Origin: Cupriavidus campinensis
GTDB lineage: Bacteria > Pseudomonadota > Gammaproteobacteria > Burkholderiales > Burkholderiaceae
Assembly: GCF_905397395.1 (NCBI RefSeq)
Contig: NZ_CAJPVH010000012.1
Coordinates: 1-64,000, forward strand
DNA length: 64,000 nucleotides
Direction: 5' to 3'
Shown in pieces: positions 34,339-43,522 of the stretch. Positions within the stretch are counted from its first letter, which is position 1, and every line of letters starts with the position of its first letter. The notes under the pieces were generated by a model, which saw nothing but the letters and a program-made list of their open reading frames with translations, ran no database searches and was not told the DNA's origin. The position numbers were made by a program, and so were the translations under genes.

Positions 34339-34983
34339 AGTTCAGTGCGCAGTGAAATGACGGATGCATTATATAGCGATGTGGGCGCAACTGACCTTGC
34401 GCATTAAAGAACTTGCAAAACATTAAGTGCTTGCGAAATGTATTCGCGCAGATGGGTTCCTGGCGCTTTCGGGGCTCGCTCGCAAGGCGCGCATTGCACG
34501 AATCTGCCCCTATATCTCTCGCATCCCTTTCCGAGGTGCCACTTCGCCAGGTTGGGGAAGAGGGTCCCCTAGGGGATGAAGTTTCATTGCTTCAGCCCAT
34601 CACCGGCGCCTTCCCGCGAACAGTCCTGCACGGCGAGAGCTTCTGCCTTTCACGACGTTGCTCAGGCGGATCGCTTCGTACTTGACCTGACTGCGCCTCG
34701 GCGGATCGCCTTCCGCGAGTTGGTTCTTCTCGAAGTGCGTCATGAAGTGAGGCATTGCTGGCGGCCCAGGCAAGGGTGAAAAAATCTGGGCCTGTACACA
34801 GCCAGCACACGGGATGTACCCAGTGCTGAAGCATCCGTGGGGAGAGTTTGTTTATTCCTTCAGCGGTGTAACGGAAGTCAAGGCTGGGGCCGAGCGTGAA
34901 CATCTATTCGCCCTTCTCGGTGAGCCGGGCGGACCGCATAGAGCGGTCGAACAGAGGGGTGTCGAAAACGAGCGTTTATCGAG
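34339..34983. other. Gene-free 645-base stretch at accessory-region edge
   Basis: No convincing gene. Open frames at 34413-34685 (+) and 34592-34903 (-) lack good ribosome sites and family-like sequence. Base composition is lower in GC than to the left, and short stretches look like decayed coding sequence. The region probably marks a junction between backbone and accessory DNA. No inverted-repeat ends or target duplications were recognised. Confidence 0.5.
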
Positions 34984-35988
34984 TTAGTCAATTTTTGCAC
35001 CGCTTTGGGCGATCAGGTCGACATTCAGTTTGCCTTCCTGCGCGGCGAAGACCTTGAATGAATCGGGAGAAGCCGATGGTGCCGCCTCCTCGCCGCGGCC
35101 GGCGAGTTGCTTTTGGACCGATTGTTCTCGCAGGACCTTGGCGCTTGCCGTAAAGAGGTGTTGGACAATCGCCGGAGCCGTTCCCTTGGTGACAAAAAGT
35201 CCATACCAGTTGGACAGTTCGTAACCCGGTACGCCCGCCTCTGCGATAGTGGGATAGTTCGGCATCACGGTGGAGCGCTTTGCCGATGTCACCGCAAGGG
35301 GATTCAGCTTTCCTGCATCAATGAGCGGTTGGACCGAAGCAGGCGTGGCAAAGCTCAATTGCGCATCTCCGGCAGCAACAGCCTGGCCAGATTGGGCACC
35401 GCCCTTGTACGGAACGTGCGTCATGCTGATGCCTGCCATCTTGGCGAAATGCACGGCTGCAAGATGCGTGATGACGCCGTTTCCACTCGACGAGTAGTTG
35501 AGCCCCCCGGGCGCCTGGCGCGCTCTCTGAAGCAGCTCGCCCGTGCTCTTGATGCCGCTGTTCTTTCCGGCAACCAGGAGGAGGGGGGCAGTCGTCAGTT
35601 GAGTGACAGGGACAAAGTCCGCCGGCGTGTAGCGCAGGTTCTTGTAAAGCGCGTTGTCACCTCCCATCAGGCTGGCGCCGCCAATGTACAGCGTGTAGCC
35701 ATCCGCAGGCGACTTTGCGACGTAGTCGGCTGCGATAGTGGTGCCGGCGCCGGGGCGATTGTCGACGACGACAGGCTGTTTCAGTTCTTTGGAAAGGGCT
35801 TCACCATAGATCCGTGCGATGGTGTCCGCCGCGCCTCCAGGCGGAAATCCGATGACCAGCCGGATGGGCTTGCTCGGATACGGTTCCTGAGCAATGGCCG
35901 AGTTGGCCGGAAGCAGCGTGTAGGCCGATACTGCCGACAGGGTGCTCAATACCGTAAACAACTGTCGTGCACGTGTGCTTGATTCCAT
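34984..35988 (-). CDS. Bug-family substrate-binding protein (tripartite tricarboxylate transporter receptor)
   Basis: 334 residues. Signal peptide (LFTVLSTLSAVSAYTLLPANSAIAQ) then YPSKPIRLVIGFPPGGAADTIARIYGEALSKELKQPVVVDNRPGAGTTIAADYVAKSPADGYTLYIG, the standard Bug opening. Later blocks: NYSSSGNGVITHLAAVHFAKMAG, HVPYKGGAQSGQAVAAGDAQLSF. Bug proteins bind carboxylates or aromatic acids in the periplasm. No TctA/TctB membrane genes are adjacent, so it must serve transporters elsewhere or act as a sensor. Last gene of the leftward caiB-ech-bug group, 77 bases after ech. Confidence 0.93.
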   Translation of the reverse strand: MESSTRARQLFTVLSTLSAVSAYTLLPANSAIAQEPYPSKPIRLVIGFPPGGAADTIARIYGEALSKELKQPVVVDNRPGAGTTIAADYVAKSPADGYTLYIGGASLMGGDNALYKNLRYTPADFVPVTQLTTAPLLLVAGKNSGIKSTGELLQRARQAPGGLNYSSSGNGVITHLAAVHFAKMAGISMTHVPYKGGAQSGQAVAAGDAQLSFATPASVQPLIDAGKLNPLAVTSAKRSTVMPNYPTIAEAGVPGYELSNWYGLFVTKGTAPAIVQHLFTASAKVLREQSVQKQLAGRGEEAAPSASPDSFKVFAAQEGKLNVDLIAQSGAKID

Positions 35989-36065
35989 AGCGTCTCCTCT
36001 CTATTTATAGTGTGCCGGTCTGGTGTCGACCCTGCCGGCTGCGTGACTATGTTGCGTGTCTCGCT

Positions 36066-36893
36066 TTATCTTCCCCGAAACACGGGGCGGCGTTTTTCCC
36101 CGAAGGCCCGACGTCCTTCTGCGTAATCCTCGCTTTGCGCAGCACGGTCTACCAGGGCTTGAACGGCTTCCTCGGTCAGATTTGGATCGGCCGTAGCCAG
36201 CCCGTTCAAGATTGCCTTGGCGCCGCTAATGGAGAGTGGCGCGTTGTCAGCGAGGACGGCGGCCGAGGCGCGCGTCTTCGCCAGAACATCGTCTGCGACT
36301 TCGTCGATGAGGCCAATCCGACGACTCTCTGCGACATCGAGCCGGTCACCGGAGAAGAGGATACGTTTGGCATTGGAGATGCCAACCAGCTCGAACAGCC
36401 GACGCGTACCTTTGAGGCCGTAGACAATGGACAGGCGAGCGGCTGGAATGGAGAGTTGGGCCTCCGGGACCGCGTAGCGGAAGTCGCACGCCATCGCGAG
36501 GTTTACTGCACCCCCCACGCAAAAGCCGTTGATGGCAGCAATGGTCGGTTTCGAGACGTTTTCGATGGCGTCGCAGCAGCCGTCGACGGCGTCCTCGTAG
36601 GTCACGACCTGCTCGGGGTTGGAGCGCACAGTCGCAAATTCGGCGATGTCCGCTCCAGCGCAGAAGCTGGGCCCGCCTCCGGTCAGCGCGATGACCCGGA
36701 CATCGTCTCGTGCGTCGAGTTGAGCCATCGTGTTCCCAATTGCCCGCCACATGGCAAGCGTCAGCGCGTTTCGTTTCTCTGGGCGCTCGATGGACAGAAT
36801 TGCGAGGCCGTTCTCCACGCGCAGCTTGAGGTCTTCATGGAGGGCAAGGGAGCCGGCATTGCCTTCTGATGTGTGGCTGAGTTCGGTTCTCAT
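36066..36893 (-). CDS. Enoyl-CoA hydratase/isomerase family protein
   Basis: 275 residues of the crotonase fold. Visible: LSIERPEKRNALTLAMW, the oxyanion-hole segments GGGPSFCAGADIAEFA and INGFCVGGAVNLAMACDFRYAVPEAQLSIPAARLSIVYGLKGTRRLFELVG. The glutamate pair of true hydratases is partly altered (GAVNLAMAC, RLSIVYG), so hydratase, isomerase or decyclising activity are all possible. Sits 11 bases behind the CoA transferase gene. In the pathway it would act on the CoA thioester produced by that enzyme. Confidence 0.91.
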   Translation of the reverse strand: MRTELSHTSEGNAGSLALHEDLKLRVENGLAILSIERPEKRNALTLAMWRAIGNTMAQLDARDDVRVIALTGGGPSFCAGADIAEFATVRSNPEQVVTYEDAVDGCCDAIENVSKPTIAAINGFCVGGAVNLAMACDFRYAVPEAQLSIPAARLSIVYGLKGTRRLFELVGISNAKRILFSGDRLDVAESRRIGLIDEVADDVLAKTRASAAVLADNAPLSISGAKAILNGLATADPNLTEEAVQALVDRAAQSEDYAEGRRAFGEKRRPVFRGR

Positions 36894-36904
36894 GGTGTCT
36901 CCAT

Positions 36905-38173
36905 TCAGGACGGAATTGCTTCGGTAACTTCCGCAGCCGAAATGCGGCGGCCGGTCTCTGTCTGAAACACCGCTCCGCTGGAGACGAGCTTGTCGATTTC
37001 TTCCTCGGAGAATTGGAACTCACGAAGAATATCCGCGCTGTCTTCGCCGACTCGGGGCGGCGCGCTCTTGGCAACGTGTGTCGTTCCGTTGAACAGAATC
37101 GGCAATCCGAGCGCACGCATGGTTTTGCCCTCAGGCCCCTCGACGTCTACAACCATGCGGACCGCCCGTGCCTGCTCATGCTCCAGTGCCTGGCCGACAT
37201 CGTTCACGGGCCCGGCCGGGATGGATGCTGCGTCGAATCGCTCGAGCCACGAGGCAAGCGTGTCGCTGGCCAACACCTCTTCAATAAGGGCGGCGAGGAT
37301 CTTTCGGTTGGAATGGCGGATTTCCGAGCTATCAAAGCGCGGGTCAGTTTTCCATTCCGGATGCCCCAGCACGTCTGCGATGCGTTCCCAGTTTGCTTGG
37401 TTGGCCCCTCCGATGGCCATCCGGCCATCGGCACAGCGGAAGACTTGATATGGGGCGACAATAGGATGAGCCGTGCCGGATGGCGTCGGGACGATGCGGT
37501 GCGAAAAATACCCTGCGGCATACCAGTAGAGCTGCTGCATTGAAGCCTGCAGGAGGGAGGTGTCTACTCGCTGGCCTTTGCCCGTGCGCAGACGATGGAT
37601 GTATGCAGCCAGAATTCCGACTGCGGCCAGAACGCCTGCATTCACGTCGGCGATCGAGATACCTGGCTTGACTGGCTCGCCGCCTTCTTCACCAGTAACA
37701 CTGATGAGGCCGCTGAACGCCTGGAGAATCAGGTCGAACCCGCCTTTACTGGCCAGCGGGCCTTCGCGTCCGTATCCTGTAACCGAACAGTAGATGAGAG
37801 CAGAGTTCACCTCTTTGAGGACGTCGTAGCCCAGCCCGAGCCGCTCCATCACGCCAAGTCGAAAGTTCTCCGTGAGAACGTCTGCCTGCGCGACCATGCG
37901 CAACAGAGCAGCTTTTCCCTCGGGAGACTTGAAATTGATGCCGATGGACCGCTTGCCGCGGTTCAGCATCATGAACGATGGGGGGAGCCCACTATCGCCT
38001 TCTCGGCGGTAGTTTCGCGAATCGTCGCCCGCCGGGAATTTCTCGACCTTGTAGACCTCGGCTCCCATGTCGGCAAGCATCAGACCACACGTTGGACCAG
38101 CCATAATCTGCGACAGCTCCAGCACTTTCACGCCATGCAGCGGCCGTTCGAACTGCTCGTCTCCTGCGTTCAT
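36905..38173 (-). CDS. CaiB/BaiF family CoA transferase
   Basis: 422 residues from ATG 38173 with AAGGA at good spacing (TTG 38179 is an alternative). Family III CoA transferase marks: GVKVLELSQIMAGPTCGLMLADMGAEVYKVEKFPAGDDSR, GKRSIGINFKSPEGKAALLRMVAQADVLTENFRLGVMERLGLGYDVL, and GYGREGPLASKGGFDLILQAFSGLISVTGEEGGEPVKPGISIADVNAG. The catalytic aspartate of this family lies in the last stretch (IADVNAG). Moves CoA from a donor thioester onto an acid. First gene of the leftward operon, promoter region 38174-38293 facing the LysR 3' end. Confidence 0.93.
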   Translation of the reverse strand: MNAGDEQFERPLHGVKVLELSQIMAGPTCGLMLADMGAEVYKVEKFPAGDDSRNYRREGDSGLPPSFMMLNRGKRSIGINFKSPEGKAALLRMVAQADVLTENFRLGVMERLGLGYDVLKEVNSALIYCSVTGYGREGPLASKGGFDLILQAFSGLISVTGEEGGEPVKPGISIADVNAGVLAAVGILAAYIHRLRTGKGQRVDTSLLQASMQQLYWYAAGYFSHRIVPTPSGTAHPIVAPYQVFRCADGRMAIGGANQANWERIADVLGHPEWKTDPRFDSSEIRHSNRKILAALIEEVLASDTLASWLERFDAASIPAGPVNDVGQALEHEQARAVRMVVDVEGPEGKTMRALGLPILFNGTTHVAKSAPPRVGEDSADILREFQFSEEEIDKLVSSGAVFQTETGRRISAAEVTEAIPS

Positions 38174-38293
38174 CTCCAATCCTTTTTGTCGTTTTGCCTA
38201 GGCGCCTTCTTCTTTGGCAGCCAGGCGATGCGCCCAGTATAAGAACGCTCTCAAACGAAAAAAAATATGGAATTGGGATCGCTCGATAGGAAA

Positions 38294-39244
38294 TTACGAT
38301 GGACCTGCCAGTGGCCCCTCTGGCAGCAGCTTGGCTCCCAGCCAATTTCCGTTGTCCAGGAGCTCTTTCAGGATGGCAAGTGTTGTCGCGACCACTACCT
38401 CCGCTGCGCGGCTCAAGGGCAGGGCGTCGGATACGCAAAGGGAAATCTCGCGGTCCAGGCGGTATCCGGCAATCGGAAGGGCGGTGATGCGGGTCTGGCG
38501 CTGGACGTCGTCGGAGAGGGCGGACCAAGGCAGCACGGTCCAGCCCAGGTTGGCGGCGACCAGGCGAATAAGCATGTCTGTCGCGCTGACCTCGCTGACG
38601 AGGCGGAATTTGAGCCGCTTGTCCAGCAGCGCTGCTTCGACCCGTTGTCGGATCGTGCTCGGGGCGCTCGGAAGAATCAGTGGGCTGTCCGCCAATTCCT
38701 TAAGTTTCAAGGTCTGGCGGCCTTGCACTGCGCTTTGGGGAAGGACGGCGTAAAGGGCTTCAGTAAATAGAGGAGTGATTTTTGCGCCACGTCTCGGTTG
38801 GGCGTCCACCGCGATGGCGATATCGAGCTTCCCGGCGGCCACAAGATCTACGAGCTCCGCGCTGGGCCGCTCAACAATCTCAAGCAGGATCCCGCCACTC
38901 GACAGCAATTCCCGCACTAACGGCTCAGCCAGCATCTTGCCGGCGCTTCCCGGGATGCCAATGGCCGTTCGCCCAGTTGGATGGGCGACTTCCTGGGAGA
39001 CGGCCTGGCGTACGTCCTCATGCTGGCGGAGCAGCGATTTGGCGTAGCCATATAGGACTTCGCCGGAACTCGTTAGCCGCGCGCCGTATACCCCGCGATC
39101 CAGCAGCCGCGCTCCCAATTCGGTTTCCAGGTTGATGATTTGCTGGCTCAAGGCTGGCTGAGCAATGCGCAATGCCTCCGATGCCCGCGTCATGTTGCCT
39201 AGCTCGGCAATCTTTACGAAGTACTTGAGCTGCTTGAATTCCAT
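38294..39244 (-). CDS. LysR-type regulator of the catabolic cluster
   Basis: 316 residues. N-terminus MEFKQLKYFVKIAELGNMTRASEALRIAQPALSQQIINLETELGARLLDRG is a standard LysR helix-turn-helix; the effector domain contains GTAIGI-like GRTAIGIPGSAGKMLAEPLVRELLSSGG and LDIAIAVDAQPRRG, as in Nac/Cbl-like or CynR-like regulators. It lies between the two divergent catabolic arms. A TCAAT-N11-ATTGA dyad in the space to the MHS transporter gene is a candidate site. Very likely controls the rightward operon and maybe the leftward one. Confidence 0.91.
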   Translation of the reverse strand: MEFKQLKYFVKIAELGNMTRASEALRIAQPALSQQIINLETELGARLLDRGVYGARLTSSGEVLYGYAKSLLRQHEDVRQAVSQEVAHPTGRTAIGIPGSAGKMLAEPLVRELLSSGGILLEIVERPSAELVDLVAAGKLDIAIAVDAQPRRGAKITPLFTEALYAVLPQSAVQGRQTLKLKELADSPLILPSAPSTIRQRVEAALLDKRLKFRLVSEVSATDMLIRLVAANLGWTVLPWSALSDDVQRQTRITALPIAGYRLDREISLCVSDALPLSRAAEVVVATTLAILKELLDNGNWLGAKLLPEGPLAGPS

Positions 39245-39316
39245 GGTTACTGGCCGTCTCCGTGACGACGATGCCTTGTGTCAATCCATAAGCCTACGCG
39301 ATGGAGTCATTGTTAT

Positions 39317-39337
39317 TCAATATTTTTCCTCGATTGA
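39317..39337. promoter_or_regulatory. LysR-type dyad TCAAT-N11-ATTGA
   Basis: Perfect five-base arms TCAAT (39317-39321) and ATTGA (39333-39337) with an 11-base spacer, between the LysR gene and the transporter gene. A second looser dyad TCCAT-N11-ATGGA lies at 39285-39305. Confidence 0.5.
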
Positions 39338-39413
39338 TCTGCTCCCTATACTGCGCCCACAGACAAGTCCGCTGCTGCACCCACTATGCGGACAACAAGA
39401 AAGGAGACGCTTC

Positions 39414-40994
39414 ATGACCGCCAGTATTGATGGCTCCGTTGCCGATGCGCCCGCCGCAGCACAAGACCAGTCGCAACGGCGGGTTGTCCTTGCATCCTCC
39501 CTTGGTACCATGTTTGAGTGGTACGACTTTTTCCTTGCTGGCTCTCTGGCTGCGCAGATCTCGGCCAACATCTTTTCCGGCGTAAATCCGACGGCTGGGT
39601 TCATATTCACGCTGCTCAGCTTTGCCGCCGGCTTCGCAGTTCGCCCCTTCGGCGCACTCGTCTTCGGTCGAATTGGAGACATCGTCGGGCGCAAGTACAC
39701 CTTCATGGTGACCATTGCACTGATGGGCGTTGCCACCTTCGCCATCGGCTTGCTGCCCGGCTACGCACAGATCGGCATGGCTTCGCCGATACTGTTTGTC
39801 GCCATGCGTATGCTGCAGGGATTGGCGCTCGGCGGTGAATACGGTGGAGCCGTCGTCTACGCACGTTATCTGTTAGGCGAGGAGACGTTCACCGCATGGG
39901 GCTGGCGCATTCCGTTTTTGTTCTCCCTCTTGCTGCTGCTCATTTCCCTGCGAATCCGCCTGACGCTTCATGAGTCGCCCGAGTTCGAGAGGATGAAGCG
40001 GGAAGGCGCGACGTCGAAAGCACCAATTTCGGAAGCCTTCGGGCAGTGGAAGAACCTCCGTATCGTCCTGCTGGCGCTTTTTGGGATGGTAATGGGCCAG
40101 GCCGTCGTGTGGTACGCAGGCCAGTTCTACACCATGTTCTTCCTTACCCAGACGCTCAAGGTAGATGGCGGTACCGCGAACCTTCTCATCATCGCCGCGA
40201 CTATTGTCACGACACCGTTCTACGTGATTTTCGGCAAACTGTCGGATCGGATTGGCCGTAAGCCCGTGTTCATGTCCGGGTGTCTGCTTGCTGCCTTGTT
40301 CTTCTTTCCGTTGTTCAAGGCCCTCACGCACTACGCTAATCCGGCGCTGGAGCGTTCGCAGCAATCGGCGCCGATTGCAGTACGCGCTGACCCAGCGACC
40401 TGTAGCTTCCAGTTCAACCCGGTGGGGACCGCGGAGTTCAAGAGTTCTTGTGATATTGCCCGTGCCGCCATTGCCAAGGCCGGCCTGAACTACACCTCGG
40501 TCCCATCACAGCCTGGCCAGCCAGCCCAAATCGTTGTTGGTCACATTGCAATTGAGAGCTTCGATGGCGGTACGGCTCAGGACGGTGCGAAGACTAAGGC
40601 GTTGAATGCATCGCTGAGCAAGGCACTGGCCGATAGTGGGTATCATGTTGGCCCGGCAGATCCCTCCCAGATCAACAAGCCGATGACGGTGCTTGTCCTT
40701 ATCGCCTTGATGCTGTTTGGCACGATGACCTATGGCCCCATCGCGGCGATGCTGGTGGAATTGTTCCCCTCACGCATTCGGTACACGGCGATGTCCTTGC
40801 CGTATCACGTAGGTATTGGTTGGTTTGGTGGATTTTTGCCGGCCACCACCTTCGCGATCTCGGCCGCAGTAGGTGACATTTACGCGGGACTTTGGTACCC
40901 GGTTGCCCTGGCAGCCGCCTGCTTCCTCATCTGCGCAGTCTTTGTCAGGGAAAGCAAGGGCATTAACATCTACTCTGCCAGCCAACCGCGCTGA
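39414..40994 (+). CDS. MHS-family metabolite:proton symporter with an internal deletion
   Basis: 526 residues from ATG 39414 with AAGGAGA upstream. MHS fingerprint: SLGTMFEWYDFFLAGSLAAQI, FAAGFAVRPFGALVFGRIGDIVGRKYTF, RMLQGLALGGEYGGAVVY; and the large periplasmic insert typical of one subgroup (ADPATCSFQFNPVGTAEFKSSCDIARA). Odd: after GGEYGGAVVYAR the sequence jumps at once to YLLGEETFTAWGWRIPFL, where relatives have about 40 more residues forming helix 5 and its loop. The frame stays open. Probably imports the acid consumed by the cluster if still functional. First gene of the rightward operon. Confidence 0.88.
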   Translation: MTASIDGSVADAPAAAQDQSQRRVVLASSLGTMFEWYDFFLAGSLAAQISANIFSGVNPTAGFIFTLLSFAAGFAVRPFGALVFGRIGDIVGRKYTFMVTIALMGVATFAIGLLPGYAQIGMASPILFVAMRMLQGLALGGEYGGAVVYARYLLGEETFTAWGWRIPFLFSLLLLLISLRIRLTLHESPEFERMKREGATSKAPISEAFGQWKNLRIVLLALFGMVMGQAVVWYAGQFYTMFFLTQTLKVDGGTANLLIIAATIVTTPFYVIFGKLSDRIGRKPVFMSGCLLAALFFFPLFKALTHYANPALERSQQSAPIAVRADPATCSFQFNPVGTAEFKSSCDIARAAIAKAGLNYTSVPSQPGQPAQIVVGHIAIESFDGGTAQDGAKTKALNASLSKALADSGYHVGPADPSQINKPMTVLVLIALMLFGTMTYGPIAAMLVELFPSRIRYTAMSLPYHVGIGWFGGFLPATTFAISAAVGDIYAGLWYPVALAAACFLICAVFVRESKGINIYSASQPR

Positions 40995-41026
40995 TCTTGA
41001 AAAACACATATTGGCGAGACAACATC

Positions 41027-41854
41027 ATGCAGTTTGCGGATTCTCAAGGTGTGAAGCTCTTCGTCCAATCGACTGGATCCGGCACGCCTATCGTCTTTGT
41101 CCATGAGTTTGCGGGCGACTACCGCAACTATGACGACCAAGTTCGCTTCTTTGGCCCCCACTTCCGGTGCATTACTTTCAATGCCCGGGGATACCCCCCG
41201 TCCGATGTCCCCGCAAATGTGGAACAGTACGGCCAGACGTTCGCGGTGGAGGATATCGCGAGCGTCATGCGCTGGGCCGGGGTAGAAAACGCCCACATTG
41301 TGGGCGTGTCGATGGGCGGCTATGCCACCTTGAATTTTGGCCTGACGTACCCAGAAAAGGCCCGGTCTCTCACGCTAGTGGGCGCGGGACATGGGTCTGA
41401 CCCCGCCCGCCGGGAGCAGTTCCTGCGTGATAGCGGTGAACTTGCCGACCGTCTCGTGAACCTTGGGATGGAGCAGGGCATCGTTCACTATGCCAACAGC
41501 ACCATTCGTCGTCGCTTCAAAGAGAAGAATCCCAAGGGATTCGATCAATTCAATCGCCAGTTCGCCGAACATTCGGCGCTGGGCTCCTCGCTGACTACTC
41601 GCGGCTATCAGATGCGACGGCAGACCATCTATGAGCTGGAAGCGAAGATGCGCGAACTGCGGGTGCCGACGCTCATCGTCACCGGCGATGACGACGAGCC
41701 CTGCATTGAACCGGCCCTGTTCATGAAGCGCACCATTCCCGATGCGCGCCTTTGGATCGTTCCGCGAACTACGCATGCAGTGAACCTGGAAGAGCCGGAA
41801 GCGTTCAACCGGGTGGTCTTCGATTTCATGATGTCGGCTGACAGGAACAGGTAG
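41027..41854 (+). CDS. Alpha/beta hydrolase
   Basis: 275 residues from ATG 41027 (TTG 40997 possible). Oxyanion region VFVHEFAGDYRNY, FNARGYPPSDVP, nucleophile elbow GVSMGGYA, acid in VTGDDDEPC, and the His in PRTTHAVNLEEPEAFN: a complete catalytic triad of an esterase or C-C bond hydrolase. The family includes 3-oxoadipate enol-lactonases and meta-cleavage hydrolases. Second gene of the rightward operon, 32 bases after the transporter. Substrate probably an intermediate of the same route. Confidence 0.9.
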   Translation: MQFADSQGVKLFVQSTGSGTPIVFVHEFAGDYRNYDDQVRFFGPHFRCITFNARGYPPSDVPANVEQYGQTFAVEDIASVMRWAGVENAHIVGVSMGGYATLNFGLTYPEKARSLTLVGAGHGSDPARREQFLRDSGELADRLVNLGMEQGIVHYANSTIRRRFKEKNPKGFDQFNRQFAEHSALGSSLTTRGYQMRRQTIYELEAKMRELRVPTLIVTGDDDEPCIEPALFMKRTIPDARLWIVPRTTHAVNLEEPEAFNRVVFDFMMSADRNR

Positions 41855-41864
41855 GAGCACGGCG

Positions 41865-42635
41865 ATGGATCTGCATTTGAAAGGTAAGTCGGTCCTCATC
41901 ACAGGCGGAAGTCGCGGAATTGGGCTTGCCTGTGCCAGCACTTTCGCGGCAGAGGGTGCGAGTGTCACCATCGCGGGTTCGTCGGCCGACTCGACTGCGC
42001 GGGCGCAACGTGAACTGGCAGACAAGCAAAGCATAAATGTCGCGACATTTGTCGGCGACCTGTCGCTACCGGAAGTGCGTCAGGCCCTCGAGGCGCGTCT
42101 GGACGAGGTTGACATCCTGGTCAACAACGCAGGTGCGATTCCTGGTGGCGGCTTGACAGCGATGACCGACACTCAATGGCGCGAAGCGTGGGAGCTAAAG
42201 GTCTTCGGTTACATCGAAACCACCAGGATGGCTCTTCCCAAGATGATGGAAAGAGGGTCTGGGGTCATTGTCAACGTCATCGGAATTGCGGCGGAGATGC
42301 CGCGATACGACTATCTGTGTGGAGCAACCGGTAACGCTGCGTTGTCGACGTTTACCCGGGCCGTGGGCGCTCATGCGACATCCCGCGGCGTGCGAGTGGT
42401 CGGCGTACACCCCGGTCCGACGGAGACTGACCGACTCGTAGAGCTTTACAAGGCGAGGGCGAAGGAGAAATTTGCCGACGAATCGCGCTGGCAGGAAATG
42501 CTCCAGCATCTTCCTTTCGGAAGAGCTGCGTACGCAAGCGAAATGGCAGACCTAGTGGTCTTCCTGGCGTCGGAGCGCGCCTCGTACCTCAGTGGCGTAG
42601 TCGTCGACGCAGACGGAGGGGCTCGGTATGCGTGA
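41865..42635 (+). CDS. Short-chain dehydrogenase/reductase with altered active site
   Basis: 256 residues. The nucleotide-binding part is intact ([33 protein letters not shown]). At the active site the usual Ser is replaced (NVIGIAAE) and the YxxxK motif reads [15 protein letters not shown], keeping tyrosines but losing the lysine. The C-terminal part [26 protein letters not shown] is normal. A subgroup of SDR proteins with G.TGNAAL in this position is known, so this is a divergent family rather than decay. It starts 10 bases after the hydrolase stop and overlaps the next gene by 8 bases. Confidence 0.88.
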   Translation: MDLHLKGKSVLITGGSRGIGLACASTFAAEGASVTIAGSSADSTARAQRELADKQSINVATFVGDLSLPEVRQALEARLDEVDILVNNAGAIPGGGLTAMTDTQWREAWELKVFGYIETTRMALPKMMERGSGVIVNVIGIAAEMPRYDYLCGATGNAALSTFTRAVGAHATSRGVRVVGVHPGPTETDRLVELYKARAKEKFADESRWQEMLQHLPFGRAAYASEMADLVVFLASERASYLSGVVVDADGGARYA

Positions 42636-43065
42636 TGCGACTCGTGCGGACTACCCCCACTTGGCGAGTGTACAGACACGCTGGATGGACAATGACGTCT
42701 ACGGGCACGTCAATAACGTGACCTATTACAGCTACTTCGATACCGCCGTAAACCAATACCTCATCGAACGCGGGGTGCTTGATACTCATGGCGGACGCGT
42801 GGTTGGCCTCGTCGTCGATACCGGCTGTTCGTATTTCCGATCCCTTGCGTTTCCGGACCGGCTGCAGATCGGTGTTCGGGTGTCGAAGTTGGGCAACTCA
42901 AGTGTCCGATATGAGGTGGCGGTGTTCCGCGAGGGGGAGGAAGTCGTCTGCGCTGCCGGCCACTTTGTCCACGTCTATGTGGACCGCAAATCGAACCGGC
43001 CGGTGTCAGTACCCAACGAAACGCGTCAAGCGTTGTCGCACCTGCTCTGCAAAGCCACCGCCTAG
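42628..43065 (+). CDS. 4-Hydroxybenzoyl-CoA thioesterase-like (hotdog) protein
   Basis: 145 residues. Hotdog-fold block [35 protein letters not shown] carries the catalytic Asp/His arrangement ([10 protein letters not shown]) of FcbC/YbgC-type acyl-CoA thioesterases. It starts inside the SDR gene (8-base overlap), so it is translationally coupled. Likely releases free acid from a CoA thioester at the end of the pathway or rescues trapped CoA. Last intact gene of the rightward operon. Confidence 0.91.
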   Translation: MRDATRADYPHLASVQTRWMDNDVYGHVNNVTYYSYFDTAVNQYLIERGVLDTHGGRVVGLVVDTGCSYFRSLAFPDRLQIGVRVSKLGNSSVRYEVAVFREGEEVVCAAGHFVHVYVDRKSNRPVSVPNETRQALSHLLCKATA

Positions 43066-43084
43066 TCGGTTGGACCCGGGCATT

Positions 43085-43258
43085 GTGGCGGACGAACGCC
43101 AGACTTCGGCTTACGAAAGACAGTGGCCGGCGCAGCGCATCTGCAGCGTTCTGACCGCATTTGTTGCGGGCGTCGCTGGTCTGCTGTTCACCGGTACAGC
43201 GGGCGCCCATGGCGGCGGCCTGGATGCCGATGGATGCCACATGGTTTGCGGGTCATAG
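43085..43258 (+). pseudogene. Truncated secreted HGGGLD-type peptide
   Basis: Frame from GTG 43085 gives 57 residues: a signal-like hydrophobic segment RICSVLTAFVAGVAGLLFTGTAGA followed by HGGGLDADGCHMVCGS and a stop. HGGGLD..GCH is the opening of small YHYH-type domains, which normally continue with a His/Cys-rich part. The expected continuation is missing, so the gene is probably truncated. Found in the 716-base space 43066-43781, in which I also see a porin fragment and nothing else supported. Confidence 0.4.
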
Positions 43259-43522
43259 ACATCACAATCAGTCTTTGCAGCATTGCGTGGATCGGAATTC
43301 GGCAGGGGTTGACGGTTTGGGGAACTCGCCTACAGGCTGCCCCAATATCGAGGCACCTGCTCAGTGGTGATGAACTCGCTACGATCCGAATGGCACCCGT
43401 CATGCTGCTGATGTGGGTGTTCTTCTTCAATGAGCAAACAGTTCGCGGAGCCGTTTTCACCTATGCGCCGTCGCTGATTCTGACTTGCGAGAAGCTCGAA
43501 CGGAGACCTACGCAAACAATGA

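Noticed and set aside
29362..34400. tRNA-Leu as the insertion site of the accessory segment
   Set aside because: The segment starts about 5 kb away, backbone-like genes lie between, and no repeat of the tRNA 3' end or integrase was seen.
34592..34903. 103-codon minus-strand frame as a gene
   Set aside because: No ribosome site, no family-like sequence and a frame that merely crosses a degenerate stretch.
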